DNA from: VAXT01 sp963728535
Lineage (GTDB): Bacteria > Actinomycetota > Thermoleophilia > Gaiellales > Gaiellaceae
Assembly (NCBI GenBank): GCA_963728535.1
Contig: CAVSKK010000001.1
Coordinates: forward strand, 2,046,001-2,110,000
Direction of reading: 5' to 3'
Length of the DNA: 64,000 nucleotides
Shown: positions 41,125 through 49,669 of the stretch, in pieces
How the letters are laid out: each line of letters begins with the position of its first letter
Position numbering within the stretch: position 1 is the first letter of the stretch
Notes under the pieces: generated by a model
What the model saw: the letters and a program-made list of their open reading frames with translations, nothing else
Told to the model about the DNA's origin: nothing
Database searches by the model: none
Position numbers and translations under genes: made by a program

Positions 41125-42528
41125 ATGCGGCGCAGCACTAACCGGCACGTCATCCCTGCTCTTGTCCTGGGCTCGGTGCTGGCAATTCTGCCGTCGCTCA
41201 CGATCAACGCCTTCGGCCAACGGCATGCTCACTTCACCGGGCAGGCACATTTCAGCGGCGTCGGGCTCACCGCGCTCGCCGCCGCGCTCGCCGCGGTCGC
41301 GCTCACCGTCGTCGGCGCTCGCCGCCGCGATGGGCGAACGGTGCTCGTCGGGACCGCGTTTTCGGCCATGGCAGCCCTCCTGGCCCTGCACGGCCTTGCC
41401 ACACCGGGTTTCCTGGTCGGGATGAACGGCGTCGTCGCCTTCACGGGCGGCGCGACCCTTCCCGTCGGCGCCGCGGTGCTCGCACTGTCGGCGCTTCCAT
41501 CCGTTCGCCGGGCGCGGAGCGTCCGGCCGTTGATCGTTCTTCAGATCGTGTTGCTGTCAACCATTCTTGGGCTCGGCGCTGTCGGGATGCTCGTGCCGAG
41601 CACAGTCCCGAGCGTGCCGGAGACTCGAAGCACCGCGGCCTACATCCTGCTGGCCGTCGGACTGATCCTCTTTACCGTCTTGACCTTGCGGGCGCTGCGA
41701 ACGTTCCTGCTGACGCGCCGCGGAGCAGACCTGGTGGTTGCGATCGGGCTCTTCTGGCTGGCCTCGGCTCTGCCGCCGGCGATGCTCCTCAATTACATGG
41801 AGCTCGGTTGGTGGATGGGCCACGGCTACGAATTGATCGGGATGGTGATCGTCGGCGTGCCGGTCGCACTCGACCTCCGGCGCAAGGCCCAGTCGCGCCC
41901 GCTCGTGGGTGACGTCAAGGGCGCGGATCTCGTCGCCGGCGAGGAGGCGTTCCTCGGTGCGCACGTCCGCGCGCTCACTCTCAGTCTCGCCCGCAAGGAC
42001 GAGTACACGGAGGAGCACACGCGCCGCGTCGCGCTACGGGCAGTTCAGGTCGGTGAGGAGCTCGGGCTCACCGGGAGTCGCCTGCGGGCACTCGCAACCG
42101 GAGCGCTCGTCCACGACATCGGCAAGCTTTCGGTCCCCGACTCGATTCTCCAGAAGCCCGGCCCCTTGACCGACGAGGAGTTCGGAATCATCAAGCTGCA
42201 TCCCGAATGGGGCGACAAGATCCTCGTCGACCTCGGGTTCGGCGACGAGATTCGACACCTCGTGCGCGACCACCACGAGCGGCTCGACGGCTCCGGCTAT
42301 CCCCACGGGACGAAGAGCTCGCTCATCTCGTTCGACGCACGGATTCTCGGCGTGTGCGACGTCTACGACGCGCTCATCTCGCGGCGCGTCTACAGAGACG
42401 CCTGGCCGCACGAGCGGGCGCTCGCGCTGCTCCGCGAGCAGAGCGGAACGTCGTTCGACGCGAAGTGCGTTGCGGCGCTCGAGCGCGTGCTCGCAAGCGA
42501 GCGCGCCCCCCTCGCAGCCGCCGTCTAA
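41125..42528 (+). CDS. Membrane HD-GYP domain phosphodiesterase
   Basis: A 467-residue protein with about seven hydrophobic helices in residues 10-260 and a C-terminal HD-GYP domain (about 275-460). The metal site is EEHTRRVA and VHDIGK (H331, D332), HPEWG, and the signature HHERLDGSGYPHG is complete, so it probably hydrolyses c-di-GMP. Shares an upstream palindrome with the GGDEF/HD-GYP gene at 1702, suggesting common control. No Shine-Dalgarno is clear. Confidence 0.9.
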   Translation: MRRSTNRHVIPALVLGSVLAILPSLTINAFGQRHAHFTGQAHFSGVGLTALAAALAAVALTVVGARRRDGRTVLVGTAFSAMAALLALHGLATPGFLVGMNGVVAFTGGATLPVGAAVLALSALPSVRRARSVRPLIVLQIVLLSTILGLGAVGMLVPSTVPSVPETRSTAAYILLAVGLILFTVLTLRALRTFLLTRRGADLVVAIGLFWLASALPPAMLLNYMELGWWMGHGYELIGMVIVGVPVALDLRRKAQSRPLVGDVKGADLVAGEEAFLGAHVRALTLSLARKDEYTEEHTRRVALRAVQVGEELGLTGSRLRALATGALVHDIGKLSVPDSILQKPGPLTDEEFGIIKLHPEWGDKILVDLGFGDEIRHLVRDHHERLDGSGYPHGTKSSLISFDARILGVCDVYDALISRRVYRDAWPHERALALLREQSGTSFDAKCVAALERVLASERAPLAAAV

Positions 42529-42568
42529 GCCACGGAGTACCATCGGGCGACTCTACGGAGGAGGACCG

Positions 42569-42751
42569 ATGGGAATGGGAGAGCTCTGGAACCGGCTCAT
42601 GGGCCGCGACAAGACCGAGCGCGTCGAGGAACAGCTTCGGGATGACGGTGCCGAGCAACCGGTGGCGCTCGAGGACTTCGAGGCCGTGAAGGACGACGTC
42701 GCCGTCGAGGAGCGCTACCCGGGCGCCGAACGGCTCAACAGCGACGAATAG
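42569..42751 (+). CDS. Small acidic hypothetical protein, 60 aa
   Basis: GGAGGAGG lies 6 nt before the ATG. The protein is 60 residues, charged and helical (WNRLMGRDKTERVEEQLR, then VAVEERYPGAERLNSDE), with no membrane part. I do not recognise a family. It stands between HD-GYP and LigD with opposite orientation to the latter. Confidence 0.65.
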   Translation: MGMGELWNRLMGRDKTERVEEQLRDDGAEQPVALEDFEAVKDDVAVEERYPGAERLNSDE

Positions 42752-42758
42752 CTAACGC

Positions 42759-45089
42759 CTAGCGCACCGCTTTGAGCGCCGCCGAGAGCGACTGCTTGTT
42801 CTTCAGCACGCCCTCGAAGAGATCGCCGTGCTTCTCGATCCGGGCGAGGACGACCTCCATCGTGAACGCGGCTGGATCGAGGTCCTCGTTCACCTCGTCC
42901 CAGCGCAGCGGCGTCGACACCGGCGCGCCCTCCTTCGGCCGCACCGAGTAGACGGACGCGATCGTCTTCCCCTCGCCGTTCTGGTTCGAGTCGATCAGCA
43001 CTCCGCGGCGCTTCGCCTTCGTCCACTCGGTCGTCACAAGCCCGCGGTGCGTGCGGGCGAGCGCTCCGGCGATGATCGCGGAGAACTCACGCGTGTCGGC
43101 GTAGCTGTAGCGACGCGCGATCGGCACGAGCACGTGGATCCCGTCCGCACCGCTCGTCTTGACGAAGCTCTCGAGGCCCAGCGTGTCGAGCACCTCTTTC
43201 ACGAGCAGCGCGACCTGCACCGTCTCCGGGAAACCCACGTCGGGCGAAGGGTCGAGGTCGAAGAGCACGAAGTCGGGCCGGTCGGGCTTGTCGATCCGCG
43301 AGTACCACGTGTTCAGGTCGATGCAGCCCATGTTCACCATCCAGAGCAGGGCGAGCTCGTCGCTCACGAGCGGCGCGTCGATCCGCCGCTTCTGGCGCGG
43401 CTTCTCGCGAGTCGAGACGACGATCGAGTCCGTCGCTATCCAGTCGGGCATGCCCTTCGGCGCGTCCTTCTGGAAGAAGAACTTGCCCTGCCAGCCGTCG
43501 GGATAGCGCTTCATGGTGAACGGCCGGTCTTTGAGATGAGGCAAGACGACCGGCGCGACCCGCCGGTAGTACGAGAGCAAGTCGCCTTTCGTGATCCCCT
43601 CCTCCGGCCAGAAGGGCTTGTCCAGGTTGGAGAGCTTGAGCACGCGCTTGCCCTTGCGAATCTCGCTCGCCATCGGCTCAGAAGCCTCGCGGTGCACCTC
43701 GACGGCGGCCTTGTCCTCGCGCAGGCCCTTGTAGGCGGGTGCCCGCAGCCGGCCGTCGTGCGTCCACTCGACGAACTCGACCTCGGCGACGAGCTTCGGC
43801 TGCACCCAGAGCACGTCTCCCTTGCGCACTCGCGGCATCTTGGGCACGTCCTTGAAGGGCGGCGTCTTGCGCTCGAGCGGCTTCAGCTTCTTCAGGAGAC
43901 GGTCGATCTCCTGGTCGTTGAACCCGGTCCCGACGTTCCCGACGTAGACGAACTCGTCGCCCTCGTACATCCCGAGCACGAGCGACCCGAGCGTTCTCTC
44001 GCGCCGTCCCTTGCCGCGCGTGTAGCCGGCGATCACGAATTCCTGGCGGCCGTGGCCCTTGATCTTCAGCCAGTCGCGCGACCGCCTGCCCGGGAGGTAC
44101 CGCGAGCCCAGGCGCTTCGCCATGATCCCTTCGAGCCCCTGCTCGTTCGCGGCCGCGAGCAATGCCTCCCCATCGTCGAAGCTCTCCGAGAAGCGCACGG
44201 TCTTGTTCCGTTTGTCGAGCAGCTTCTCGAGCCGCTTGCGCCGCTCCTCGACCGGGAGATCGACGATCGGCTCGCCCTCCACTTCGAGCAGGTCGAAGAG
44301 GTAGTAGACGATCGGCGTCCCACTCTTTCCCTGCTGCATGGCGGAGAAGCTGGGCCGCCCCTCCTCGTCGAGCGCGCAAACCTCGCCGTCGACCACGCAG
44401 TCGGGCGTCTTCAGCGCCTTCACGAGCTCTTTCGAGACGTACTCGAAGCGCTTGGTGTAGTCCTGGTCCTTCCGGGATCTGAGCTCGGGGTCTCCGCCCG
44501 CCACCGTCGCGATGATCCGGTAGCCGTCCCACTTGATCTCGAAGAGCCAGTCGTCGCCCTTCGGCACCGCATCGACAAGCGTGGCGAACATGCCCTGATA
44601 TCTGCGCGTCTTGCGTGCGGCAGGCGCTGAGTCGTCCTTCTTGCGAACGATCAGCCAGTTGCGCTCGTCGCCGGACAGATGGGCCGGGACGAGCGCGTAG
44701 GTGCCCTCGAGGCGCTTCCCGTGCAGCCGGACCGTGAGACCGCCGTCGGGCTTGTCCTCGACGAGCTCGTAAGTGCCCGTGTCCCAGATCTCGACCGTGC
44801 CGGCGCCGTACTCGCCTTTTGGGATCTCGCCGTGGAACGTCGCGTACTCGAGCGGATGGTCCTCGACGTGAACGGCGAGATGCTGCTGGCCGGGCTCGAG
44901 CGGCACTCCCTTGGGGACCGCCCAGCTGGCCAGCGCGCCGTTCCGCTCGAGACGGAAGTCGTAGTGCAGCCGGCGGGCATCGTGACGCTGGACGACGAAG
45001 ATCGGCTGCTTCCCGCGCTTTTTGCCGCCGAAGGGCTCCGGCGTCTTCTTCGGGTCGCGCTTGCGCTTGTATTCGGCCAGCTTGGCCAT
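42759..45089 (-). CDS. ligD: NHEJ DNA ligase D with PE-LIG-POL domain order
   Basis: A 776-residue multi-domain protein. The N-terminal 3'-phosphoesterase has FVVQRHDARRLHYDFRLE, GEIPKGEYGAG and VEIWD. The central ATP-dependent ligase has FEIKWDGYR with adenylated K186, DGEV and the OB-fold motif LWVQPKLVAEVEF. The C-terminal primase-polymerase has DKPFWPEEGITKGDLL and VLFDLDPSPD. All three activities look intact. The order PE-LIG-POL is one of several known arrangements (mycobacteria have POL-PE-LIG). ATG 45089 is chosen because family homology starts there. It is downstream of ku by 7 nt. Confidence 0.95.
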   Translation of the reverse strand: MAKLAEYKRKRDPKKTPEPFGGKKRGKQPIFVVQRHDARRLHYDFRLERNGALASWAVPKGVPLEPGQQHLAVHVEDHPLEYATFHGEIPKGEYGAGTVEIWDTGTYELVEDKPDGGLTVRLHGKRLEGTYALVPAHLSGDERNWLIVRKKDDSAPAARKTRRYQGMFATLVDAVPKGDDWLFEIKWDGYRIIATVAGGDPELRSRKDQDYTKRFEYVSKELVKALKTPDCVVDGEVCALDEEGRPSFSAMQQGKSGTPIVYYLFDLLEVEGEPIVDLPVEERRKRLEKLLDKRNKTVRFSESFDDGEALLAAANEQGLEGIMAKRLGSRYLPGRRSRDWLKIKGHGRQEFVIAGYTRGKGRRERTLGSLVLGMYEGDEFVYVGNVGTGFNDQEIDRLLKKLKPLERKTPPFKDVPKMPRVRKGDVLWVQPKLVAEVEFVEWTHDGRLRAPAYKGLREDKAAVEVHREASEPMASEIRKGKRVLKLSNLDKPFWPEEGITKGDLLSYYRRVAPVVLPHLKDRPFTMKRYPDGWQGKFFFQKDAPKGMPDWIATDSIVVSTREKPRQKRRIDAPLVSDELALLWMVNMGCIDLNTWYSRIDKPDRPDFVLFDLDPSPDVGFPETVQVALLVKEVLDTLGLESFVKTSGADGIHVLVPIARRYSYADTREFSAIIAGALARTHRGLVTTEWTKAKRRGVLIDSNQNGEGKTIASVYSVRPKEGAPVSTPLRWDEVNEDLDPAAFTMEVVLARIEKHGDLFEGVLKNKQSLSAALKAVR

Positions 45090-45096
45090 GCAGGGC

Positions 45097-45897
45097 CTAG
45101 CTTGCCTTGCGGGCCCGCTTCCTGGTCGGCTTGCTCTTGCTCTTCGTCTCCTTGACCGACTCGCGCAGGGCATCCATCAGGTCGACGACCTCGGCCTCTT
45201 GCGCCTCGGACGGCTCCGGCAGCTCCTTGCCCTTCGCCTTCGCCTTGATCAGGTCGAGGAGCTCCTTGCGATACGTGTCGTCGTACTTCTCGGGCTTGAA
45301 GGAGTCGCTCAGGTTCTTGACGAGGGACTTGGCCATCTCGACCTCGGCCTTCTGAAGCCTGGCTTTGCCGTTCACGCTGTCGGGCTTTCGAACCTCGTCG
45401 GCGTAGTACATCGTCTCCAGCAGGAGCACGTCGTCGTAGGGCCGGAGGGCGGCGAGATGCTGCTTGTTTCGGATCACGACCTTGGCGACTCCGACCTTGC
45501 CCGTCTCCTCGAGCGCGCGCACGAGCAGCCGGTACGGCTTCTCCGCCCCGTCGTCGGGCAGGAGGTAGTAGGCCTTGCGATAGAAGATCGGATCGATCTC
45601 GTCGAGGTCGACGAAGTCGCAGATGTCGATCGAGTGCGTGAGCTCGATGTCGAGCCGGTCGAGATCCTCGTCCTCGATCGGCACGTACTTGCCCTTCTCG
45701 ATCTCGAAGCCGCGGATGACATCGTCAGGATCGACGTGCTTGCCGGTGTCCTTCCGGACCTTGTCGTAGCCGATCGGAGCCAGATCCTTCTTGTGGAGAA
45801 AGTGGAACCGCAGCTCCTTCGACTCGGTCGCGGAGAACATGCGAACCGACACGCTGACGAGGCCGAACGAGATGGTTCCGCTCCAGATCGGTCGCAT
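45097..45897 (-). CDS. ku: Non-homologous end-joining Ku protein
   Basis: A 266-residue protein with the bacterial Ku core: RPIWSGTISFGLVSVSVRMF at the start, RVFCxR-like VDLDEIDPIFYRKAYYLLPD, and LLETMYYADEV. The C-terminus is lysine-rich (KETKSKSKPTRKRARKAS), as in DNA-bridging extended tails. It forms a ring on double-strand ends and recruits LigD, encoded directly downstream. Confidence 0.96.
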   Translation of the reverse strand: MRPIWSGTISFGLVSVSVRMFSATESKELRFHFLHKKDLAPIGYDKVRKDTGKHVDPDDVIRGFEIEKGKYVPIEDEDLDRLDIELTHSIDICDFVDLDEIDPIFYRKAYYLLPDDGAEKPYRLLVRALEETGKVGVAKVVIRNKQHLAALRPYDDVLLLETMYYADEVRKPDSVNGKARLQKAEVEMAKSLVKNLSDSFKPEKYDDTYRKELLDLIKAKAKGKELPEPSEAQEAEVVDLMDALRESVKETKSKSKPTRKRARKAS

Positions 45898-46035
45898 GCT
45901 TTCTCTTTACCGAGCCAAGCCGTCTTGGAAACCCGGCGCGCGATGTTTCAAGATTGGCGACCCGGTAATCATCAGTACTGAGAACAGGACGCATATGTCC
46001 TGAAAAACTCATAGCAGCACCAGGGGGTCAGCGTT

Positions 46036-46061
46036 CGAGGCCGGCTTTCGAGCCGGCCTCG
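46036..46061. terminator. Perfect 11-bp hairpin with TTCG tetraloop
   Basis: CGAGGCCGGCT, loop TTCG, AGCCGGCCTCG. It lies in the 235-nt gap between accA (stop at 46133, minus) and ku (start 45897, minus), so it likely ends the fab/acc transcript. No T-tract follows. Confidence 0.6.
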
Positions 46062-46089
46062 GCGCGTTCTCAGAGGCAGGGGAAAACAC

Positions 46090-46131
46090 TGTGGATGCTG
46101 TGGATATTCTCGGCGGAGCGCCTGTGGAGAA
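46090..46131. other. Cluster of three DnaA-box-like 9-mers
   Basis: TGTGGATGC (46090-46098) and TGTGGATAT (46099-46107) are adjacent, and TGTGGAGAA (46123-46131) follows. They match the reverse DnaA box TGTGGATAA at 7, 8 and 8 of 9 positions. They sit in a gap with no gene. Confidence 0.35.
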
Positions 46132-46132
46132 C

Positions 46133-47101
46133 TCAGGGACCGGGCTGGAGAGCGGGCTCGGCGGCTTTCGCCGTATAGATGCCGAGCCGGCGGTAGCGAT
46201 CACGCCGCTGGTCGCGAAGCTCCTCGCCGGGCACTTCGACGAGCTCTTCGAGGGTCCGGCCGAGCGCCTCGCCGAGCAAACGTGCGGACTCGTCCGGATT
46301 CAGGTGTGCGCCCCCCTGCGTCTCCTTCACGATCTCGTCTATGACGCCTAGCTCCAGGCAATGCACGGCGTCCGGCTTCAACGCGACCGCCGCCTTGACC
46401 TTCTCGGCACCGTCACGCCACAGGATCGCCGCGCACCCCTCCGGGGAGATGACGCTGTACATCGCGTTCTCCTGCATGAGGACTCGGTCTACGAGCCCGA
46501 TCGCGATCGCGCCGCCCGAGTTCCCTTCCCCGATGATGCAGGCGACGAGCGGCACCGTCAGGCGGGCCATCAGCGCCTGGGAACGGGCGATCGCACCGCC
46601 CTGCCCGTGCTGCTCGGCCGCAACCCCGGGGTAGGCCCCGGGTGAGTCGAGGAACGTCACGACCGGGAAGCGATGGCGTTGCGCGATCTCCATCATCCGC
46701 ATCCCCTTCCGGTAGCCCTCGGGGTGCGGCATGCCGAAGTTGCGCCGCGTCCGTTCGTCGATGTCGCGTCCCTTCTGCTGGCCGATGACCGCGACCGTCC
46801 TGCCGCCGAAGCGGCCCAGGCCTGTCACGAGGGCCGGATCCTCGGCGCGGGCCCGGTCACCGTGCAGCTCCACGAAGTCCTCGAAGAGACGCTCGACGTA
46901 GTCGAGGGTGTACGGACGCTCGGAATGGCGCGCCAGGTCGACGGACCGCCAGATCTCCTCGTCCGTCGGCTCGGCCTCGATCCGCTCGAGTTGTCGCTGC
47001 AAGCGCTCGAGCTCGCCGGAGAGCCGGGTGCCGCGTAGAAGTGGCAGGCTGCGGAGCCGGCTCAGCCGCTCGCGCAGATGTCGCTCGGCTTCATTCGGCA
47101 T
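46133..47101 (-). CDS. accA: Acetyl-CoA carboxylase carboxyltransferase, alpha subunit
   Basis: A 322-residue protein with LHGDRARAEDPALVTGLGRF, GMPHPEGYRKGMRMMEIA, TFLDSPGAYPGVAAEQHGQ and IGEGNSGGAIAIG, the crotonase-type CoA and oxyanion features of AccA. It transfers the carboxyl group from biotin to acetyl-CoA with AccD. The ATG at 47101 overlaps the accD 3' end by 11 nt. The biotin carrier and carboxylase genes (accB, accC) are not in the window. Confidence 0.95.
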   Translation of the reverse strand: MPNEAERHLRERLSRLRSLPLLRGTRLSGELERLQRQLERIEAEPTDEEIWRSVDLARHSERPYTLDYVERLFEDFVELHGDRARAEDPALVTGLGRFGGRTVAVIGQQKGRDIDERTRRNFGMPHPEGYRKGMRMMEIAQRHRFPVVTFLDSPGAYPGVAAEQHGQGGAIARSQALMARLTVPLVACIIGEGNSGGAIAIGLVDRVLMQENAMYSVISPEGCAAILWRDGAEKVKAAVALKPDAVHCLELGVIDEIVKETQGGAHLNPDESARLLGEALGRTLEELVEVPGEELRDQRRDRYRRLGIYTAKAAEPALQPGP

Positions 47102-47942
47102 TGGAGAAGAGTCGCAGAACGCGGCCGAGGAAGGGCCTGAGCTCGCTTCGCTGCACGATCGCATCGAGGTGGCCGAAGCGGAGATTCGACTCGGCGAGGC
47201 CGAAGTCGTCGGGAAGCTTCTCCCGAGTCGTCTGCTGAACGACGCGGGGGCCGGTGAACGCGAGCAGTGCGCCGGGCTCGGCGACCATCACGTCTCCGAG
47301 GCTTGCAAAGCTGGCCAGCACGCCGGCCGTTGTCGGGTGGGTCATGACGCTGATGAAGCCGCACCGTGCGTCACGAAGATCCTCGATCGCGCACACCGTC
47401 TTCGGGAGCTGCATCAGGGAGAGGATCCCCTCCTGCATGCGCGCACCACCGGAGGCGGTGACGGTGACCAGGGGCACCCGGCGCTCGACTGCGCCCTCGC
47501 ACGCCCGCGAGAGCTTCTCGCCGACGACGCTCCCCATCGAGCCGCCCATGAACGCGAAGTCCATCACCGCGAGCTCGCAGGCCTGCTCCTCGATTGCAGC
47601 GTGCCCGATCAGCATCGCGTCGCCGAGGCCGGTCGAAACCTCCGCTTCGGCCAGGCGCTCCGTGTACGGCCGCAGATCGAAGAAGTCCAGAGGATCCTCG
47701 GACCGGAGCTCGGCCGCCTCTTCCTCGAACATGCCGTCGTCCACGAGTTGCTCGATCCGGGCCCACGCCCGCACCGGGAAGTGGTAGCTGCACTGGGGGC
47801 AGACACGAAGGTTCTGCTCGAGCTCGTCCTCCCGGTAGTGCGAGTCGCACGACGGGCAGGTGTTTGGGTGCGCCTTGCCGTCCTGCGGCTCAGCCGGCAG
47901 GTTCTTGTGCTCGATGGAGACGTCGATCCGAGAGTCGGCCAA
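47091..47942 (-). CDS. accD: Acetyl-CoA carboxylase carboxyltransferase, beta subunit
   Basis: A 283-residue protein with the N-terminal zinc ribbon (CPSCDSHY, then CPQCSYHF) and the carboxylase core with GGSMGSVVGEKL, ASGGARMQEGI and GVLASFASLGD. The start is TTG at 47942: no ATG or GTG stands near the ribbon, and a GATAAT element lies 7 nt upstream, which suggests a leaderless TTG. With AccA it makes malonyl-CoA for the fab genes upstream in the same direction. Confidence 0.92.
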   Translation of the reverse strand: MADSRIDVSIEHKNLPAEPQDGKAHPNTCPSCDSHYREDELEQNLRVCPQCSYHFPVRAWARIEQLVDDGMFEEEAAELRSEDPLDFFDLRPYTERLAEAEVSTGLGDAMLIGHAAIEEQACELAVMDFAFMGGSMGSVVGEKLSRACEGAVERRVPLVTVTASGGARMQEGILSLMQLPKTVCAIEDLRDARCGFISVMTHPTTAGVLASFASLGDVMVAEPGALLAFTGPRVVQQTTREKLPDDFGLAESNLRFGHLDAIVQRSELRPFLGRVLRLFSNAE

Positions 47943-47949
47943 GGCTTCG

Positions 47950-47955
47950 ATTATC
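47950..47955 (-). promoter_or_regulatory. -10 element of accD-accA
   Basis: GATAAT on the minus strand, 7 nt before the TTG at 47942, just at the GNAT stop. Confidence 0.45.
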
Positions 47956-48859
47956 CCTGAGATTTCTCGAGAATCAGATTCGTCCTGGAAACGTGCATCC
48001 CGGCGCGCTCGTAGACGCGAACCGCGCCCGTCGGATTCTCGGCGTCGACGCCGAGCCCGACGCGGGCGAGCCCACGCCTGGCGTACTCCTCGAACGTGTG
48101 CCTGAGGAGAGCCTGCGCAAGCCCACGTTGCCGGAACTCCGGCAGGACGCCGAGGATCCGCACCCACGCCATGTCGGGCTCGGTCTCGGAGACTCGAGTC
48201 ATCGCGATGCCGGCGAGCTCGTCGCCCGCCTCGGCGAGGAACCAGAGTGAGGGATCGAAGCCGGTGTCTTTCACGAGCCAGTGCGACCAGACGTCGAAGG
48301 GCTCCCTGGCGAACATCCACGTGTCCGCGAAGGAAGCCATGTGCGCTTCGTAGACGCGTTCCTCTTCGCCGAGGCGCATCGTCCGGACGGCGAATCCCTC
48401 AGGCCACTGCGGCGCAGGCGGCGTGGCCTCGAGGCTGATCTCCATACGGAATGAGTGGCGCGTGACCCGGTAGCCCGCTTGCTCGTACAGGTCGCGTGCC
48501 AGCTGATCCGACTCCGAGACAAACGAGATGAGGCCCGCCGAGGGCTTTCTCTCGCCGGCACGCTCCTGGATTGCGTCGATGAGAGCCCGCTGAGGCTCTC
48601 GCTCGAGCCCTCGTACGTCGAGCCAGACATGCTCGCCGTGGATGCCGAGATCCGCATAGCCCACGAGGGAGCCATCGGCCCCTTCGGCGACGAGGACGTC
48701 GCGCTCGAAGTCCACGTCCGGCGACTCCCAGTACTGAAGGAGGTCTGAGGGCACCTGGTCGTCGACACCGTGCAGTCGGCGCGAGTGCTCGTTCAGAAGC
48801 TCCGTCGCGGCCTCGACCTCCTCCTTGCGGGCCGGGCGAACGGTGAACGCCTCGCTCAT
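47951..48859 (-). CDS. Tandem GNAT acetyltransferase (MshD-like architecture)
   Basis: A 302-residue protein with two GNAT lobes (about 5-150 and 155-300). Only the second has a clear acetyl-CoA motif (ILGVLPEFRQRGLAQALLRH) and the RVYERAGMHVSR ending. The architecture resembles mycothiol synthase MshD, but with no msh genes around the substrate is open. The ATG overlaps the HAD stop (ATGA). Confidence 0.8.
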   Translation of the reverse strand: MSEAFTVRPARKEEVEAATELLNEHSRRLHGVDDQVPSDLLQYWESPDVDFERDVLVAEGADGSLVGYADLGIHGEHVWLDVRGLEREPQRALIDAIQERAGERKPSAGLISFVSESDQLARDLYEQAGYRVTRHSFRMEISLEATPPAPQWPEGFAVRTMRLGEEERVYEAHMASFADTWMFAREPFDVWSHWLVKDTGFDPSLWFLAEAGDELAGIAMTRVSETEPDMAWVRILGVLPEFRQRGLAQALLRHTFEEYARRGLARVGLGVDAENPTGAVRVYERAGMHVSRTNLILEKSQG

Positions 48860-49545
48860 GCCGGCACCAGCTCGTCCAGGGTGTCGGGCAGAGCGGAGAG
48901 ATCGGGAAGCTCGCGGTCGGGCTGAGGCTCCGGCTGCTCGCCGAGGCGGTTGATCCAGACGGAGCGAAGACCCAGCTCACGGGCGGGTGCGATGTCGTGG
49001 AAGAGGCTCGCTGCGACGTGCACGTGCCTCTCGCGCTCCGCCGTCGTCACGTCGAAGAAGTGCTCCCAGTGCGCATGGCCCGGCTTATACGAGCGCAGGT
49101 CCTCGGCGACGATCGTGAGGTCGATCGGAACCTCGAGGCGGCGCTGCGAGGCAGCGATCAGATCGCGGTCCGTGTTCGAGAGGATCGCAAGGCTCCACCC
49201 GCGTTCACGGAGCTCGGCGAGTGCGGCCGGAACCTCGGGAAACGGGGGCCAGTCCGGTAACGAATGGGCCAGGGCGCCTGCCTCGCCCTCGGGAATCTGG
49301 ATCTGCTCGTCCTGCGCCAGCCGCTCGAGCGCGAGCGTCAACACCTCGTGATAGCTGCGAAACGGCTCGGACTCGAGCTCCGGCTCGAGCTCGTGGTAGC
49401 GCTCGAGCAACCTGGGTGCCTGCTCGACCCCGAAGATGCGCTCGAGCTGCGTGCGGATCCCCAGGTTCCAGTCGATCAGGGTTCCGTAACAGTCGAAGGT
49501 TGCCCAGCGCGGAGCGCTCGTGCGTGATGAGGGCGAAGCCGCCAT
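48856..49545 (-). CDS. Haloacid dehalogenase type II-like HAD protein
   Basis: A 229-residue protein with FDCYGTLIDWN (nucleophile Asp, Tyr-Gly-Thr instead of DxDGT), LAILSNTDRDLI, and SYKPGHAHWEHFF with the conserved Lys, as in 2-haloacid dehalogenases. Motif IV reads HVAASLFHDIAPARELGLRSVWINR. It could be a dehalogenase or a housekeeping phosphatase. ATG 49545 has a TAAGGT element 6 nt upstream. It is coupled to the GNAT gene. Confidence 0.82.
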   Translation of the reverse strand: MAASPSSRTSAPRWATFDCYGTLIDWNLGIRTQLERIFGVEQAPRLLERYHELEPELESEPFRSYHEVLTLALERLAQDEQIQIPEGEAGALAHSLPDWPPFPEVPAALAELRERGWSLAILSNTDRDLIAASQRRLEVPIDLTIVAEDLRSYKPGHAHWEHFFDVTTAERERHVHVAASLFHDIAPARELGLRSVWINRLGEQPEPQPDRELPDLSALPDTLDELVPA

Positions 49546-49551
49546 GACGCA

Positions 49552-49557
49552 ACCTTA
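49552..49557 (-). promoter_or_regulatory. -10 element of HAD-GNAT pair
   Basis: TAAGGT on the minus strand, 6 nt before ATG 49545. Confidence 0.4.
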
Positions 49558-49669
49558 GTTATGGCGCACCCGGCCTCCTCCCCACGACGAGCGTATTCAG
49601 GAAAACCGCACACGTCTGTGCCGGCTCTGTGTCAAAACTCAGGAGTCGAGATTCAGGAGGCGGAGCGGA

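Noticed and set aside
42828..44630. A 600-codon open frame antisense to ligD
   Set aside because: It mirrors the codon positions of ligD in high-GC DNA, shows no recognisable domain and is rich in Arg/Leu/Val/Asp. The ligD frame has complete domain motifs.
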